DNA of 64,000 bases from Burkholderia sp. 9120 (GCF_000745015.1 NZ_JQNA01000002.1:372001-436000); one strand, 5' to 3'. Shown: positions 29,974-40,156, numbered from the stretch's first letter. Notes: a model not told the origin generated them from the letters alone. A program made the numbers and translations.

Positions 29974-30315
29974 GTGAAATACCTACCGTTAATCGCTTTG
30001 ACCGTGGCAATTTCTGCCTGCGCCGCTCAACCGCCTGCAGGCGTCCAATCTGTCGGTCAAAGCCAGCAACCGGTGAAGGCCGTTGCCACCTGCATCGCGC
30101 AGAAATGGGCAGATAGCTCGCAACAGCAGGTCGTGTCGCAAGACACGATGGCTAACGATCAGGCCATGGACGTCTACGTTCCGGGCCAGCAACCGCCTAG
30201 CGGCGCGGCCGCGGTGGTGCGTCCGTCGTATTCCGGCAAGGGTACTTGGGTAGGCTTCCGCGCGAACGGCGGTGCGGGTAGCGACGCTACCGGCGCCATC
30301 AGCGGTTGCCTGTGA
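29974..30315 (+). CDS. Small lipoprotein, unknown function
   Basis: A 113-residue product starting with GTG 29974, supported by a GAGGAG ribosome site. The signal ends in ISAC, a good lipobox with Cys16. The mature part is Gln/Ser/Gly rich; VATCIAQKWADSS and the final SGCL contain the only other cysteines and could form a disulfide. I do not recognise the family. It is followed by a terminator and stands alone between tesA and ppiD. Sequence composition matches its neighbours. Confidence 0.75.
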   Translation: MKYLPLIALTVAISACAAQPPAGVQSVGQSQQPVKAVATCIAQKWADSSQQQVVSQDTMANDQAMDVYVPGQQPPSGAAAVVRPSYSGKGTWVGFRANGGAGSDATGAISGCL

Positions 30316-30397
30316 TCCTCACTTTGAAGCACTGCAGCAAACCGTTTGGCGATCCGTATCAATAAAGCGTCTGAGACTCTGGATTACTCGCCAAATG

Positions 30398-30424
30398 AAA
30401 AGCCCCGCGATTTGCGGGGCTTTT
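30398..30424 (+). terminator. Bidirectional terminator between lipoprotein gene and ppiD
   Basis: AAAAGCCCCGC and GCGGGGCTTTT pair perfectly around a 5-nt loop, with a T-run to 30426. It can serve the lipoprotein gene and, on the other strand, ppiD. Confidence 0.88.
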
Positions 30425-30459
30425 TTGTTTCTTGCATCGATCAGCGCGAACGCTAAGGC

Positions 30460-32397
30460 TTATTCGCCGCTCGCCTGCGCATTGCTGCTGTCCAACGCGC
30501 CGAAGAACTTCACCTTCGAACGCGTGCGCACAGCCTGCAGATACGCTTCCGCTTCGGACTGCGCGTCGACTTGCGCAATCTGTTGCTGCGCTGCAGCCAG
30601 ACGCTGCGGATCGATCGGTGCGCCCGCAACCACCGCGTTCACACGATAGATCGCGTAACCGTCGTCACCGAGGTCCACACCGACGTACGCCGGCAATTTT
30701 TGCGCGTCCGCTTTGTAGATTGCACTCAGTGCTGCCGGCGGCATGCCTTGCGCGTCATTGCGCGACACCTTCAGCGGCGACGAGAATCCCGCGGTCGACC
30801 TGGACTTTTCAAAGTCGGCCAGCTTCGCGATACCGTCCTTGTGCGCAGCTTCGTCCGATTGAACCGCGATCACCTTCTGACGCACCGCGTCCTTGACCGC
30901 GTCGAGCGCAGGTACGGCGGCCGCTTTGTAATCCGTGACGTGCGCCGCGATCAGCGTGTTGCCGCCGACGTCGATAGCCTGCGTGTTGTTGCGCGCAGTC
31001 ACTGCGTCGCTCGCGAACACAGCGGCCAGGAACTTCGGATTGCCGAGCGGGCTGCCAGCCGGCAGCTTCGGATCCGGCTGCGGCGTCACCGTAGCGGTTT
31101 GCATTTGCAGCTTGTACTTGTCCGCGGCCGGTTGCAGGCTCTTCGCTTTTTCGTAGACGATCGACGTGAAGCCTTCCGAATCGTCGCTGAATGCCTTGGT
31201 CGCGAGTTGCGTCTTCAGGTCCTTCGAGATCTGGTCTTTCACTTCGTCGAACGGCCGGGTCACGGCCGGCTTCACGTCCGTCACCTTGACGATGTGATAG
31301 CCGAAGTCCGTTTGCACGATGCCGCTGACTTCGTCTTTCTTCAACGCGAACACTGCGTCGTCGAACGCCTTGCCGCCGGCGATCATGCCGGGACCGAAGT
31401 AACCCAGATCGCCGCCCTTCGACGCCGAACCCGGATCCTGCGAATTCTGCTGCGCAATCTGCGCGAACTGATCCGGATGCGCCTTGACCTGCGCGAGCAG
31501 GTCTTCAGCCTTCTGCTTCGCCTTGGCCTTGTCGGCCGCGCTCGCGTCTTTCGGCGCCGCGATCAGGATGTGGCTGGCTCTCACCTGGCCGTCCGTGCGG
31601 AAGTGCGCGATGTTGTCGTCGTAGTACTTTTTCAGATCCGCGTCGCTCGGCTGCGCCGACGCCGCCAGCGTGGCCGGCGACATCACCAGATACTGGATCG
31701 TGGCGGTGGCGGGCGTGGCGAAGTCGTTCTTGTGCGCGTCGTAATACCCCTGCAGTTGCGCGTCGGTGGGCTGCACTTTCGCCGCGTAGTCGCGCGGATG
31801 GAATGCGATGCCCTGCACTTCACGCTGCTGCTCGGCGAGCTCGGTCAGATGCTGCGCGAGCGTCTTCGACGTGAACGCGCTGCTCTGGATCGAGACGGGC
31901 AATTGCTGCGTGGCGATGCTGTAGCGCACGCGCTCGTCGTATTGATCGGGCGTCATGCCTTGCATGGCGAGCAACTGCTTGTAACGCTCGACGTCGATCG
32001 AACCATCGGGATTCTTCAGCGACGAGATCACCGGGTCGTTCAGCAGCACGCGGCGCACCGCGTCGTCCGACGCAGTCAGATGCAGACGCTGCGTTTCGTC
32101 GGCCAGCACGCGTTGCTCGATCAGACCGTCGAGCATTTCGCTACGGCGTTCAGGCGTGTCGAACGACTTCATGTCGAACTGCGCGCCGAGCATCTGACGG
32201 GCACGGTCGAGCTGCTGACGCATTGCGTCGTCGTATTCGGCGCGCGTGATCTTGTGACCGTTGACGCTCGCGACATTCGCACTTTCGTCAAAGAAGCCGC
32301 GGAAGCCTTGAATACCCACAAAACCCAACCCCGGCACAATGACGAGGATGAGCATGACCATCATCAGGCGTTTGTGATTACGGAAAAAATCGAGCAT
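30460..32397 (-). CDS. ppiD: PpiD-like membrane-anchored periplasmic chaperone
   Basis: A 645-residue SurA_N/parvulin protein anchored in the inner membrane near the Sec translocon, assisting exported proteins. A single membrane helix at about 11-30 is followed by a SurA-like domain (about 35-230), the parvulin domain (about 265-360, ASHILIAAPKD and GGDLGYFGPG), and a long C-terminal domain. The start ATG 32397 directly precedes the helix. It is downstream of the tRNA-Asp gene, from which it is separated by a terminator at 32444-32474. Confidence 0.93.
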   Translation of the reverse strand: MLDFFRNHKRLMMVMLILVIVPGLGFVGIQGFRGFFDESANVASVNGHKITRAEYDDAMRQQLDRARQMLGAQFDMKSFDTPERRSEMLDGLIEQRVLADETQRLHLTASDDAVRRVLLNDPVISSLKNPDGSIDVERYKQLLAMQGMTPDQYDERVRYSIATQQLPVSIQSSAFTSKTLAQHLTELAEQQREVQGIAFHPRDYAAKVQPTDAQLQGYYDAHKNDFATPATATIQYLVMSPATLAASAQPSDADLKKYYDDNIAHFRTDGQVRASHILIAAPKDASAADKAKAKQKAEDLLAQVKAHPDQFAQIAQQNSQDPGSASKGGDLGYFGPGMIAGGKAFDDAVFALKKDEVSGIVQTDFGYHIVKVTDVKPAVTRPFDEVKDQISKDLKTQLATKAFSDDSEGFTSIVYEKAKSLQPAADKYKLQMQTATVTPQPDPKLPAGSPLGNPKFLAAVFASDAVTARNNTQAIDVGGNTLIAAHVTDYKAAAVPALDAVKDAVRQKVIAVQSDEAAHKDGIAKLADFEKSRSTAGFSSPLKVSRNDAQGMPPAALSAIYKADAQKLPAYVGVDLGDDGYAIYRVNAVVAGAPIDPQRLAAAQQQIAQVDAQSEAEAYLQAVRTRSKVKFFGALDSSNAQASGE

Positions 32398-32443
32398 GCG
32401 TGAGGGGTGCCAAAAACAGAACGCCCGATCTTACAACAGCGGG

Positions 32444-32474
32444 CAATAAAAAAGGCGAACCGTAGTTCGCCTTT
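32444..32474 (-). terminator. Terminator after tRNA-Asp
   Basis: AAAGGCGAAC and GTTCGCCTTT form a perfect 10-bp stem with a CGTA loop; a T-run follows on the minus strand. It ends the tRNA-Val/tRNA-Asp transcript 10 nt past the CCA end. Confidence 0.9.
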
Positions 32475-32483
32475 CGAGGATAC

Positions 32484-32560
32484 TGGCGGAGTGGACGGGA
32501 CTCGAACCCGCGACCCCCGGCGTGACAGGCCGGTATTCTAACCGACTGAACTACCACTCC
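32484..32560 (-). tRNA. tRNA-Asp (GTC)
   Basis: A 77-nt gene on the minus strand with an encoded CCA end. It begins GGAGTGGTAGTTCAGTC, the anticodon GTC is at 32524-32526 within CCTGTCACG, and the T-arm is GGTTCGAGTCC. The acceptor arms pair GGAGTGG with CCACTCC. All tRNA arms fold, and it follows tRNA-Val by 51 nt. Confidence 0.97.
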
Positions 32561-32611
32561 TTATACTGCACTGATACTGCGCTGACTGAGACACTCGACT
32601 AAACCGGAAAC

Positions 32612-32687
32612 TGGTGGGTGCTGAGAGGCTCGAACTCCCGACCTACGCCTTGTAAGGGCGCCGCTCTACCAACTGAGCTAAGCACCC
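32612..32687 (-). tRNA. tRNA-Val (TAC)
   Basis: A 76-nt gene on the minus strand with encoded CCA. It begins GGGTGCTTAGCTCAGTTGG; the anticodon loop reads CTTACAA, giving anticodon TAC. The T-arm is GAGTTCGAGCC. It lies between hupB and tRNA-Asp and probably forms one transcript with the latter. Confidence 0.97.
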
Positions 32688-32763
32688 GTTTCACGATCTA
32701 ATGCCACTTTAGTGAATCAGCTTGCTTATTTTCTGCCGCTCGATTTCTCAAGCAGCAAGCCCA

Positions 32764-33036
32764 TTAGTTTAGCGCATCCTTCAGAGCTTTGCCAGGCCTA
32801 AATTTGGGCACCTTTGCCGCCTTGATTTTGATCGCGGCGCCGGTGCGCGGATTGCGGCCCGTGCGTGCGGTGCGCTTGCCGACCGCGAACGTACCAAAGC
32901 CGACCAGCGTCACCGATTCACCCTTCTTCAACGTCCCTTTGACACCGCCGATCACGGCGTCGAGCGCGCGGCCCGCCGCAGCCTTCGAAATGTCGGCTTG
33001 CTGTGCAATGTGATCGATCAATTCCGTCTTGTTCAT
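32764..33036 (-). CDS. hupB: HU family DNA-binding protein
   Basis: A 90-residue nucleoid protein. It starts [17 protein letters not shown] and contains [18 protein letters not shown], the HU DNA-binding arm. It bends and compacts DNA. A GGGGG ribosome site precedes ATG 33036, and a near-consensus promoter lies about 90 nt upstream. The position downstream of lon is common in proteobacteria. Confidence 0.97.
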   Translation of the reverse strand: MNKTELIDHIAQQADISKAAAGRALDAVIGGVKGTLKKGESVTLVGFGTFAVGKRTARTGRNPRTGAAIKIKAAKVPKFRPGKALKDALN

Positions 33037-33124
33037 TCCAACCCCCGAGAATGTTTATGGCAATCGTGATGGCGCTCTGCTGCGCCTGGTTTCACGCGGC
33101 CGGCGGGCTACGCCGAGCCGAGTC

Positions 33125-33153
33125 ATTAGAATTGGCCGAAACCCTTGTGTCAA
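33125..33153 (-). promoter_or_regulatory. Sigma70 promoter of hupB
   Basis: On the minus strand TTGACA (33148-33153) and TCTAAT (33125-33130) are separated by exactly 17 nt. This is a near-consensus promoter, fitting the high expression expected for HU. It lies in the 412-nt lon-hupB spacer (33037-33448), which otherwise holds only the lon terminator. Confidence 0.75.
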
Positions 33154-33372
33154 GCGGGGTTGAGCCTGATTCAGAGGGATTTGCAAAGGCCCGCTTATCA
33201 CCAAATCTTGCCGCGAATCGATGTATGTGCAACCAGTCGGCGCGTAGGTCGCGCGATTGTTCAAAGGTTGGGAAACCCGGTGCTGCGGAGGCGCTGCGAA
33301 ACGCGTCGCGAGGCGTGATGGTGATCAAGCGATAACCGAGCGATAACTGAGCGATAAAAGGAGCCGGCAATA

Positions 33373-33403
33373 AAAAAACCCGCGGCATAACCGCGGGTTT
33401 TTT
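33373..33403 (-). terminator. Terminator after lon
   Basis: AAAAAACCCGCGG and CCGCGGGTTTTTT pair over 13 bp around a 5-nt loop. It lies 46 nt past the lon stop and separates lon from hupB. Confidence 0.92.
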
Positions 33404-33448
33404 GTCCGGCAAACAGCTTTCGCTGCGCGCCGCTTTAACGCTTGAAGA

Positions 33449-35872
33449 TTAGTGCTTCACGACTTCCGTCGCACCGACGTCTTTGCCTGACTCAGTCGCG
33501 ACCGGCGTAGCAGGTTTCGGCTCTTCATCCGGCAATGCCTGCGGCACACGTTCGAGCGCCAGTTCGAGCACCTTGTCGATCCAGCGGACCGGCACGATTT
33601 CGATTGCGTTCTTCACGTTGTCCGGGATCTCCGTCAAGTCCTTGACGTTTTCTTCCGGAACCAGCACCAGTTTGATACCGCCGCGATGCGCCGCCAGCAG
33701 CTTCTCTTTCAGGCCGCCGATCGGCAGAACTTCGCCACGTAACGTGATTTCGCCTGTCATCGCGACATTGGCACGCACCGGAATTCCGGTCAGTACCGAC
33801 ACCAGCGCGGTCGTCATCGCGATACCGGCCGAAGGACCGTCCTTCGGCGTCGCGCCTTCCGGCACGTGGATGTGAATGTCCTGCTTCTCGAACGCTTCGT
33901 CCTTAATACCGAGACGACGCGAGCGCGAACGAACCACCGAACGTGCTGCCTCGACGGATTCCTTCATCACGTCGCCGAGCGAACCCGTGCGAATCACGTT
34001 GCCTTTACCCGGCATCACCGCAGCTTCGATGGTCAGCAGATCGCCGCCCACTTCCGTCCACGCGAGACCCGTGACCTGGCCAACCTGATTTTCCTTCGCC
34101 GCCAGACCGAAGTCATACTTGCGCACGCCAAGGAACGTGTCGAGGTTGCTGCCGTCGACCTTCACCGCGCCTTCCGCCTTCTTCAGCAGAAGCATCTTCA
34201 CGACCTTGCGGCAGATCTTCGAGATTTCACGCTCGAGCGAACGTACGCCCGCTTCACGCGTGTAGTAACGAATGATGTCGCGGATCGCTGTTTCCGTCAC
34301 ATCGACCTCACCTTCCTTGAGGCCGTTGTTCTTCTTCTGCTTCGGCAAAAGATAACGTTGCGCGATGCTGACCTTCTCGTCTTCCGTGTAACCCGACAGA
34401 CGGATCACTTCCATCCGGTCGAGCAATGGCGGCGGAATGTTCAGCGAGTTCGACGTCGCCACGAACATCACGTCCGACAGATCGAAGTCGACTTCGACGT
34501 AGTGATCGGCGAACGTATGGTTCTGTTCCGGATCGAGCACTTCGAGCAAGGCCGACGACGGATCGCCGCGGAAATCCTGACCCATCTTGTCGACTTCGTC
34601 GAGCAGGAAGAGCGGATTGCGCACGCCGACCTTGGTCAGGCTTTGAAGAATCTTGCCGGGCATCGAACCGATGTACGTACGACGGTGACCGCGAATCTCG
34701 GCTTCGTCGCGCACGCCGCCGAGCGCCATACGCACGAACTTGCGGTTCGTGGCGCGAGCGATCGACTGACCCAGCGACGTCTTACCGACACCCGGCGGCC
34801 CAACGAGGCATAGGATCGGCGCTTTCACCTTGTCGACACGTTGCTGGACCGCGAGATACTCGAGAATGCGTTCCTTCACTTTCTCGAGACCGAAGTGGTC
34901 TTCGTCGAGCACGCGTTCCGCATTCGAGAGGTCGTTGTTGACCTTGCTCTTCTTGCGCCACGGCAGGCCGATCAGCGTGTCGATGTAGTTACGCACGACC
35001 GTTGCTTCAGCCGACATCGGCGACATCAGCTTGAGCTTCTTCAGCTCGGCGTCGGCCTTCTTCTTGGCTTCCTTCGGCATGCGGGCAGCCGTGATGCGCT
35101 TCTCGAGTTCCTCGAGATCCGCACCTTCTTCACCTTCACCGAGTTCCTTCTGGATCGCCTTGACCTGCTCATTCAGGTAGTACTCGCGCTGGCTCTTCTC
35201 CATCTGGCGTTTGACACGCCCACGGATGCGCTTTTCGACCTGCAGGATGTCGATCTCGGCTTCGAGTTGCGCGAGCAGATGCTCGAGACGCTCGATCACC
35301 GGGAACATTTCGAGGATGTGCTGCTTCTGGTCGAGCTTCAACGGCAAATGCGCCGCGATCGTGTCGGCCAGACGGCCAGCCTCGTCGATACCCGACAGCG
35401 ACGTCAGGATCTCCGGCGGGATCTTCTTGTTCAGCTTCACATACTGGTCGAACTGCGACACGATCGCGCGGCGCAGCGCTTCAGTTTCAGCGCTGTCGGC
35501 GTGGTCGGGTTCGAGCGGCATGACTTCGCACGAGAACTGCGTTTCCTGTTCTTCGATGGAAAGCGTCTTCGCGCGCTGCAAGCCTTCGACGAGCACCTTC
35601 ACGGTACCGTCGGGCAGCTTCAGCATTTGCAGGATGTTGGCAATACACCCTACTTCGTACATGTCCTTTTCGGTCGGCTCATCTTTCGCAGCCGTTTTCT
35701 GGGCGACGAGCATGATGTGCTTGCCGCCTTCCATCGCTGCTTCGAGAGCCTTGATCGACTTCGGGCGGCCTACGAAGAGCGGAATCACCATGTGCGGGAA
35801 AACGACTACGTCACGCAGCGGGAGCAGCGGGAGCGTAATGCGTTCCGGCGGGAGGAGTTGGGTTCCTGACAT
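33449..35872 (-). CDS. lon: Lon ATP-dependent protease
   Basis: An 807-residue AAA+ serine protease degrading misfolded and regulatory proteins. It has the N-terminal Lon substrate domain, Walker A GPPGVGKT, and the protease dyad Ser681 in PKDGPSAG and Lys724 in GGLKEKL. Length is near the 784 of E. coli with a short C-terminal tail rich in Glu, Pro and Lys. A heat-shock-like promoter and a 13-bp direct repeat lie upstream. The order clpP, clpX, lon, hupB on one strand is the classic arrangement. Confidence 0.98.
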   Translation of the reverse strand: MSGTQLLPPERITLPLLPLRDVVVFPHMVIPLFVGRPKSIKALEAAMEGGKHIMLVAQKTAAKDEPTEKDMYEVGCIANILQMLKLPDGTVKVLVEGLQRAKTLSIEEQETQFSCEVMPLEPDHADSAETEALRRAIVSQFDQYVKLNKKIPPEILTSLSGIDEAGRLADTIAAHLPLKLDQKQHILEMFPVIERLEHLLAQLEAEIDILQVEKRIRGRVKRQMEKSQREYYLNEQVKAIQKELGEGEEGADLEELEKRITAARMPKEAKKKADAELKKLKLMSPMSAEATVVRNYIDTLIGLPWRKKSKVNNDLSNAERVLDEDHFGLEKVKERILEYLAVQQRVDKVKAPILCLVGPPGVGKTSLGQSIARATNRKFVRMALGGVRDEAEIRGHRRTYIGSMPGKILQSLTKVGVRNPLFLLDEVDKMGQDFRGDPSSALLEVLDPEQNHTFADHYVEVDFDLSDVMFVATSNSLNIPPPLLDRMEVIRLSGYTEDEKVSIAQRYLLPKQKKNNGLKEGEVDVTETAIRDIIRYYTREAGVRSLEREISKICRKVVKMLLLKKAEGAVKVDGSNLDTFLGVRKYDFGLAAKENQVGQVTGLAWTEVGGDLLTIEAAVMPGKGNVIRTGSLGDVMKESVEAARSVVRSRSRRLGIKDEAFEKQDIHIHVPEGATPKDGPSAGIAMTTALVSVLTGIPVRANVAMTGEITLRGEVLPIGGLKEKLLAAHRGGIKLVLVPEENVKDLTEIPDNVKNAIEIVPVRWIDKVLELALERVPQALPDEEPKPATPVATESGKDVGATEVVKH

Positions 35873-35907
35873 TTCATTTCCCCATGAGTGGAATCAGTTC
35901 GTTCGAT

Positions 35908-35935
35908 AGGTGAGGCCAGCAGAAAATATTGCAAG
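35908..35935 (-). promoter_or_regulatory. Sigma32-like promoter of lon
   Basis: On the minus strand CTTGCAA (35929-35935) and CCTCACCT (35908-35915) are 13 nt apart. The E. coli heat-shock consensus is CTTGAAA, then 11-16 nt, then CCCCATNT. The same spacing appears at clpP. The expected start would give a leader of about 30 nt. Confidence 0.5.
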
Positions 35936-35953
35936 CCTCCGCGTGTGGGAAAA

Positions 35954-35983
35954 GTTCAGTGACTCCGAAGGTTCAGTGACTCC
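35954..35983. repeat. 13-bp direct repeat upstream of lon promoter
   Basis: GTTCAGTGACTCC occurs perfectly at 35954-35966 and 35971-35983, a period of 17 nt. It lies 19 nt upstream of the lon -35 element, a place suited to an activator or repressor. It matches no site I recognise. Confidence 0.8.
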
Positions 35984-36020
35984 ATAGTGAAAACAAGTAT
36001 CCTTAACCACACGATAAACG

Positions 36021-36056
36021 AAAAAAGCCGTTCACGTCGCCATGAACGGCTTTTTT
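36021..36056 (-). terminator. Terminator after clpX
   Basis: AAAAAAGCCGTTCA and TGAACGGCTTTTTT pair over 14 bp around an 8-nt loop, just past the clpX stop. It insulates clpPX from lon. Confidence 0.92.
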
Positions 36057-36075
36057 TGCAGAACCCGAAAGCCGA

Positions 36076-37347
36076 TCAGTTCGAACCCGCCACTTTTGGC
36101 GCGTCTTCATAGATCAGCAGCGGTTTGCCGTCGCCATCAATCACGTTGTCGTCGATGATGACCTTGCTAACGCCTTTCATTGCCGGCAGATCGTACATCA
36201 CGTCAAGCAACGCCTGTTCCAGGATGGAGCGCAGACCCCGTGCCCCCGTCTTGCGACGAATCGCCTTACGCGCCACAGCCTGCAACGCGCCCGGGCGAAT
36301 TTCGAGCTCGACGCGTTCCATATTGAACAGCTTGTGGTACTGCTTCACCAGCGCGTTCTTCGGTTCGACGAGGATCTTCATCAACGCGACTTCGTCGAGC
36401 TTGCCGAGCGTGGCCACCACCGGCAGACGACCGATCAATTCCGGAATCAGACCGAACTTGATCAGATCTTCCGGCTCCACTTCGCGCAGCACTTCGCCGG
36501 CGTCGCGGTCCTGCTTGCTCTTCACACTGGCGCCGAAGCCGATGCCAGTTTTCTCGGTACGATCGACGATGACTTTTTCGAGTCCGTCGAACGCGCCGCC
36601 GCAAATGAACAGGATGTTGGTCGTGTCGACCTGGATGAAGTCCTGATTCGGATGCTTGCGACCGCCCTGCGGCGGCACCGACGCCATCGTGCCCTCGACC
36701 AGCTTCAGCAGTGCCTGCTGCACGCCTTCACCCGACACGTCGCGGGTGATCGACGGGTTGTCGGACTTGCGGCTGATCTTGTCGATTTCGTCGATGTAGA
36801 CAATGCCGCGCTGGGCTTTGTCGACTTCGTAATTGCAGTTCTGCAGCAGCTTCTGGATGATGTTCTCGACGTCTTCACCGACATAGCCGGCTTCCGTCAG
36901 CGTGGTTGCATCGGCAATCACGAACGGCACGTTCAGAAGACGCGCCAGCGTCTGCGCGAGCAAGGTCTTGCCGGAGCCCGTCGGGCCGATCAGCAGGATG
37001 TTGCTCTTGGACAGCTCGATCTCGTCTTTCTTGTCGAGGTGCTTGAGGCGCTTGTAGTGGTTGTACACCGCCACCGCGAGAATCTTCTTCGCGCGTTCCT
37101 GACCGATCACGTACTGGTCGAGGATTTCACGGATTTCCTGCGGGCTCGGCAGATCGGACTTGGACAAGCCCGCCTCGATGCCCGCGCCTGCAGCTTCGTC
37201 ACGGATGATTTCGTTGCACAGGTCGATACATTCATCGCAGATGAACACCGACGGGCCGGCAATCAGTTTTTTGACTTCATGCTGGCTCTTGCCGCAAAAC
37301 GAGCAATACAACAGCTTTTCGCTGTTAGAACTTTTCTTGTCCGCCAT
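36076..37347 (-). CDS. clpX: ClpX, ATPase subunit of ClpXP
   Basis: A 423-residue AAA+ unfoldase that feeds substrates to ClpP. Zinc-binding cysteines Cys15, 18, 37 and 40 (YCSFCGK, ICDECID) form the N-terminal substrate domain. Walker A GPTGSGKT is at 121-128. I chose ATG 37347 ([10 protein letters not shown]), preceded by GGAGG; an upstream start adds 19 unrelated residues. It is downstream of clpP in the same direction. Confidence 0.98.
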   Translation of the reverse strand: MADKKSSNSEKLLYCSFCGKSQHEVKKLIAGPSVFICDECIDLCNEIIRDEAAGAGIEAGLSKSDLPSPQEIREILDQYVIGQERAKKILAVAVYNHYKRLKHLDKKDEIELSKSNILLIGPTGSGKTLLAQTLARLLNVPFVIADATTLTEAGYVGEDVENIIQKLLQNCNYEVDKAQRGIVYIDEIDKISRKSDNPSITRDVSGEGVQQALLKLVEGTMASVPPQGGRKHPNQDFIQVDTTNILFICGGAFDGLEKVIVDRTEKTGIGFGASVKSKQDRDAGEVLREVEPEDLIKFGLIPELIGRLPVVATLGKLDEVALMKILVEPKNALVKQYHKLFNMERVELEIRPGALQAVARKAIRRKTGARGLRSILEQALLDVMYDLPAMKGVSKVIIDDNVIDGDGKPLLIYEDAPKVAGSN

Positions 37348-37496
37348 AGATGTGTGAGCCTCCGGACACTCTATTACATGATACGCCGTTTGCCCCGGCC
37401 TCACAGTTGGGGCGCGGCAGGGGCTGAGCCAAGGTGACGGCGTTTGCCGCAGGCGCTCGGACGAGTTTTGATTATTTCACAAACCGATCGGACGAC

Positions 37497-37523
37497 GGCC
37501 TTGCCTCATTTCAGGGCAAGGCC
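37497..37523. other. Hairpin between clpP and clpX
   Basis: GGCCTTGCC and GGCAAGGCC form a perfect 9-bp stem with a 9-nt loop, 8 nt past the clpP stop. No T-run follows on either strand, so it is unlikely to be a full terminator. It could act as RNA stability or partial readthrough control in the 184-nt clpP-clpX spacer. Confidence 0.5.
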
Positions 37524-37531
37524 CCACCAGA

Positions 37532-38185
37532 TCAAGGGCGCTTGTGCGCGACCTGGTCGACCAGGCCGTAGGCTTGCGCGTCATCGCCGGACATGAAATT
37601 GTCGCGGTCGGTGTCGCGTGCAATACGCTCGACCGGTTGGCCGGTATGGTGCGCCAGCAGGTGATTCAGACGCTCCTTCAAATACAGGATTTCGCGCGCC
37701 TGAATTTCGATGTCCGATGCCTGACCACGTGCGCCGCCCAGCGGCTGGTGAATCATCACGCGCGAGTTCGGCAGCGCGAAACGCTTGCCCTTCGCGCCGG
37801 CCGCCAGCAGGAATGCGCCCATGCTGGCCGCGAGTCCCATGCACAACGTGGAAACGTCGGGCTTGATGAACTGCATCGTGTCGTAGATCGCCATACCAGC
37901 CGACACCGAGCCACCCGGGCTATTGATGTAGAAGCTGATGTCCTTGTCCGGATTTTCGCTTTCAAGGAACAGCATCTGCGCGACAACCAGATTGGCCGTC
38001 TGATCGTTCACCTCGCCGACCAGGAACACGATGCGTTCCTTCAGCAGACGCGAATAGATGTCATACGAGCGCTCGCCCCGGCCGCTCGTTTCCACGACGA
38101 TCGGCACCAGTCCGAGCGCCTGCGCTTCGAGATCCCGGGACGACTGGGAGGTCAACGTGTCCAGCATTTGGGCGCGAAAGGTCAT
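37532..38185 (-). CDS. clpP: ClpP, proteolytic subunit of ClpXP
   Basis: A 217-residue serine protease. The triad is Ser121 (LAASMGAF), His146 (MIHQPLG) and Asp195, with the N-terminal propeptide expected by analogy. INSPGGSV is a conserved block. Start ATG 38185 is preceded by AAGGAT. A sigma32-like promoter sits upstream. Gene order tig-clpP-clpX-lon is conserved widely. Confidence 0.98.
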   Translation of the reverse strand: MTFRAQMLDTLTSQSSRDLEAQALGLVPIVVETSGRGERSYDIYSRLLKERIVFLVGEVNDQTANLVVAQMLFLESENPDKDISFYINSPGGSVSAGMAIYDTMQFIKPDVSTLCMGLAASMGAFLLAAGAKGKRFALPNSRVMIHQPLGGARGQASDIEIQAREILYLKERLNHLLAHHTGQPVERIARDTDRDNFMSGDDAQAYGLVDQVAHKRP

Positions 38186-38231
38186 GCAATGGATCCTTGT
38201 CTGGAAATATTCTAAATATTAGATGCTAGAC

Positions 38232-38259
38232 AGGTGTGGTCGACAAGCCCGTATTCAAG
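38232..38259 (-). promoter_or_regulatory. Sigma32-like promoter of clpP
   Basis: On the minus strand CTTGAAT (38253-38259) and CCACACCT (38232-38239) are 13 nt apart. It resembles the heat-shock consensus and matches the lon element in spacing and form. Confidence 0.5.
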
Positions 38260-38344
38260 TGCGCGATCAGTGCGAGCGCCGGATGCAACGTGGCGCAAAA
38301 CGCCATGCAAAATGCAACGCACGTTCACTACCTACTCGCCGCAC

Positions 38345-38390
38345 AAAAAAACGGCGTGCGGGCCGTCACTCCGACAGCCGGCACGCCGTT
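38345..38390 (-). terminator. Terminator after tig
   Basis: AACGGCGTGC (38350-38359) and GCACGCCGTT (38381-38390) pair perfectly; the A-run at 38345-38350 is a T-run on the minus strand. It lies 11 nt past the tig stop. Confidence 0.85.
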
Positions 38391-38400
38391 GCAGCGACGC

Positions 38401-39747
38401 TTACGCTTGCGCCGTTGCGCTTGCCAGTTCTTCGAAGCTTACTTCCTTGTCCGTCACCTTGGCCTTGCTGAGGACGAAATCGACGACGTTGGCTTCAACG
38501 ACGTACGCTTCCATTTCTGCAAGACGTTGCTGGTTGGAATAATACCAGCGGACGACTTCCTTCGGGTCTTCGTAGCTTTTCGCGAATTCGTCGACTTCGG
38601 CACGAATCTGCTCCGGCTTCGCTTGCAGTTCGTTGGCCTTGACCAGCTCGGCCAGCACGAGGCCCAGCTTGACGCGGCGCTCGGCCTGGTCCTTGAACAT
38701 GGCAGCCGGGATCGGTGCGTCTTTGGCGTTCGGCACGCCGCGTTGCTCCAGATCCTGACGCGCCATCACGACGAGGCGTTCCTGATCCTGCTCGATCAGC
38801 GCGTTCGGCACGTCCAGTTCCGAAATCTTCAGCAGCGCGTCCATCACCTGGTTCTTGACGATGGCTTGCGTGCGGCGCTTCGCTTCGCGTTCGAGATTGT
38901 CTTTGATCTCAGCGCGCATCTTGGTCAGATCGCCGTCTTCGATACCGAGCGACTTCGCGAATTCAGCGTCGATTTCCGGCAGATGCGGCCACTCGATCTT
39001 CTTCATCGTGATCGTGAATTGCGCGGTCTTACCGGCGACTTCCTTGCCGTGGTAGTCCTCAGGGAACGCCAGGTCGAATTCCTTCGACTCGCCGACCTTC
39101 AGGCCCGTCGCAGCCGTTTCGAATTCCGGCAGCATGCGGCCTTCGCCCAGCACGAAAGCGAAGTCGTCAGCGCTACCGCCCTGGAACACTTCACCGTCGA
39201 TCTTGCCGACGAAGTCGACCGACACGCGATCGCCTTCTTTCGCTGCCGTGTCCGCACCGCCGTCACCATGGTCGCCGGCTTCGCCGCGAGCGTGGAAGTG
39301 CACGCGCTGCTTGCGCAGGATTTCCAGCGTGCGATCGATTTCCGCTTCGCTGATGGAGGTCGTGGTGCGCTCGATTTCAGCCGTGGCGACGTCGCCCAGC
39401 TTCACTTCCGGATACACCTCGAAGGTCGCGTCGAAAGCGTAGTCGCCTTCAACCGCGTCGGACTTCGGCGCGAAGCTCGGCTGACCGGCGACGCGCAGGT
39501 TTTCGGCGCGGCTGATGTCGAAGAATTCCTTGCCGACCTTGTCGCTCAGGACTTCGGCTTCCACCTGACCCGAATACTGTTGCGTCACCATCTTGAGCGG
39601 CACCTTGCCCGGGCGGAAACCCGGCATGCGCACGTTCTTCGCGAGTTGACGGATACGCGAGTCCACTTCCTTCTGCACGGCGTCCTTCGGCAGGGAAATC
39701 GTGACGCGGCGTTCGAGCTTGCCGAGGTTCTCAACAACGTTAGCCAT
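38401..39747 (-). CDS. tig: Trigger factor
   Basis: A 448-residue ribosome-bound chaperone with prolyl isomerase activity. The ribosome-docking loop is GFRPGKVP near residue 44. The FKBP-like domain (about 160-245, with [15 protein letters not shown]) is followed by the C-terminal arms. AGGACG precedes ATG 39747. It is the first gene of the tig-clpP-clpX-lon series. Confidence 0.97.
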   Translation of the reverse strand: MANVVENLGKLERRVTISLPKDAVQKEVDSRIRQLAKNVRMPGFRPGKVPLKMVTQQYSGQVEAEVLSDKVGKEFFDISRAENLRVAGQPSFAPKSDAVEGDYAFDATFEVYPEVKLGDVATAEIERTTTSISEAEIDRTLEILRKQRVHFHARGEAGDHGDGGADTAAKEGDRVSVDFVGKIDGEVFQGGSADDFAFVLGEGRMLPEFETAATGLKVGESKEFDLAFPEDYHGKEVAGKTAQFTITMKKIEWPHLPEIDAEFAKSLGIEDGDLTKMRAEIKDNLEREAKRRTQAIVKNQVMDALLKISELDVPNALIEQDQERLVVMARQDLEQRGVPNAKDAPIPAAMFKDQAERRVKLGLVLAELVKANELQAKPEQIRAEVDEFAKSYEDPKEVVRWYYSNQQRLAEMEAYVVEANVVDFVLSKAKVTDKEVSFEELASATAQA

Positions 39748-40156
39748 GGCTTCAATCGTCCTAAAATTATTCGAGCGAATCAGTTATCTTCTCCGTGCCG
39801 CTTTTCGACGTCGCTTGACAGCGTGGCGTTGCGTCGATTGCGCGCCTGCGCCGCGGGCTTGCAGGCCGCCGGCAGCACGGTTGGGTCCAAAGAGCCAAAT
39901 ATTTTAGCAAACTATTTGCGCGCCCAAGCGGGATTCCTCGATTCGCTGCTTTTTTCTCGCGATTCGGGCCGCTTTCCACGCCGTTTCGGCGCGGTTTCCG
40001 CCAGGTTCGGACGATCCCGGCTATGCCGTTCGACATATTCAGTCGGCGCGCCCATGCTGATAAAGTGACGCACGCGCTCGGGGCTGCGCCTGCATTTCTT
40101 CCGCAGTGTCGTCGCCGCACCCGCCCTCGCCACGATTCCAAACTATCAGAGACACC
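39748..40156. other. 409-nt spacer between tig and glycerate kinase
   Basis: This region must contain the divergent promoters of tig and the kinase gene. A small palindrome GCAAA-CTA-TTTGC is at 39907-39919, in an AT-rich pocket (39897-39917), perhaps the tig promoter zone. No convincing hexamer pair, small gene or RNA fold was found. Confidence 0.5.

Noticed and set aside
32720..32760. Terminator after hupB (GCTTGCT/AGCAAGC)
   Set aside because: The arms pair but the loop is about 27 nt and no T-run follows, so termination is unlikely.
38236..40068. A 610-codon plus-strand frame opposite tig
   Set aside because: Shadow of tig; runs through the tig terminator and promoter region with no family motifs.
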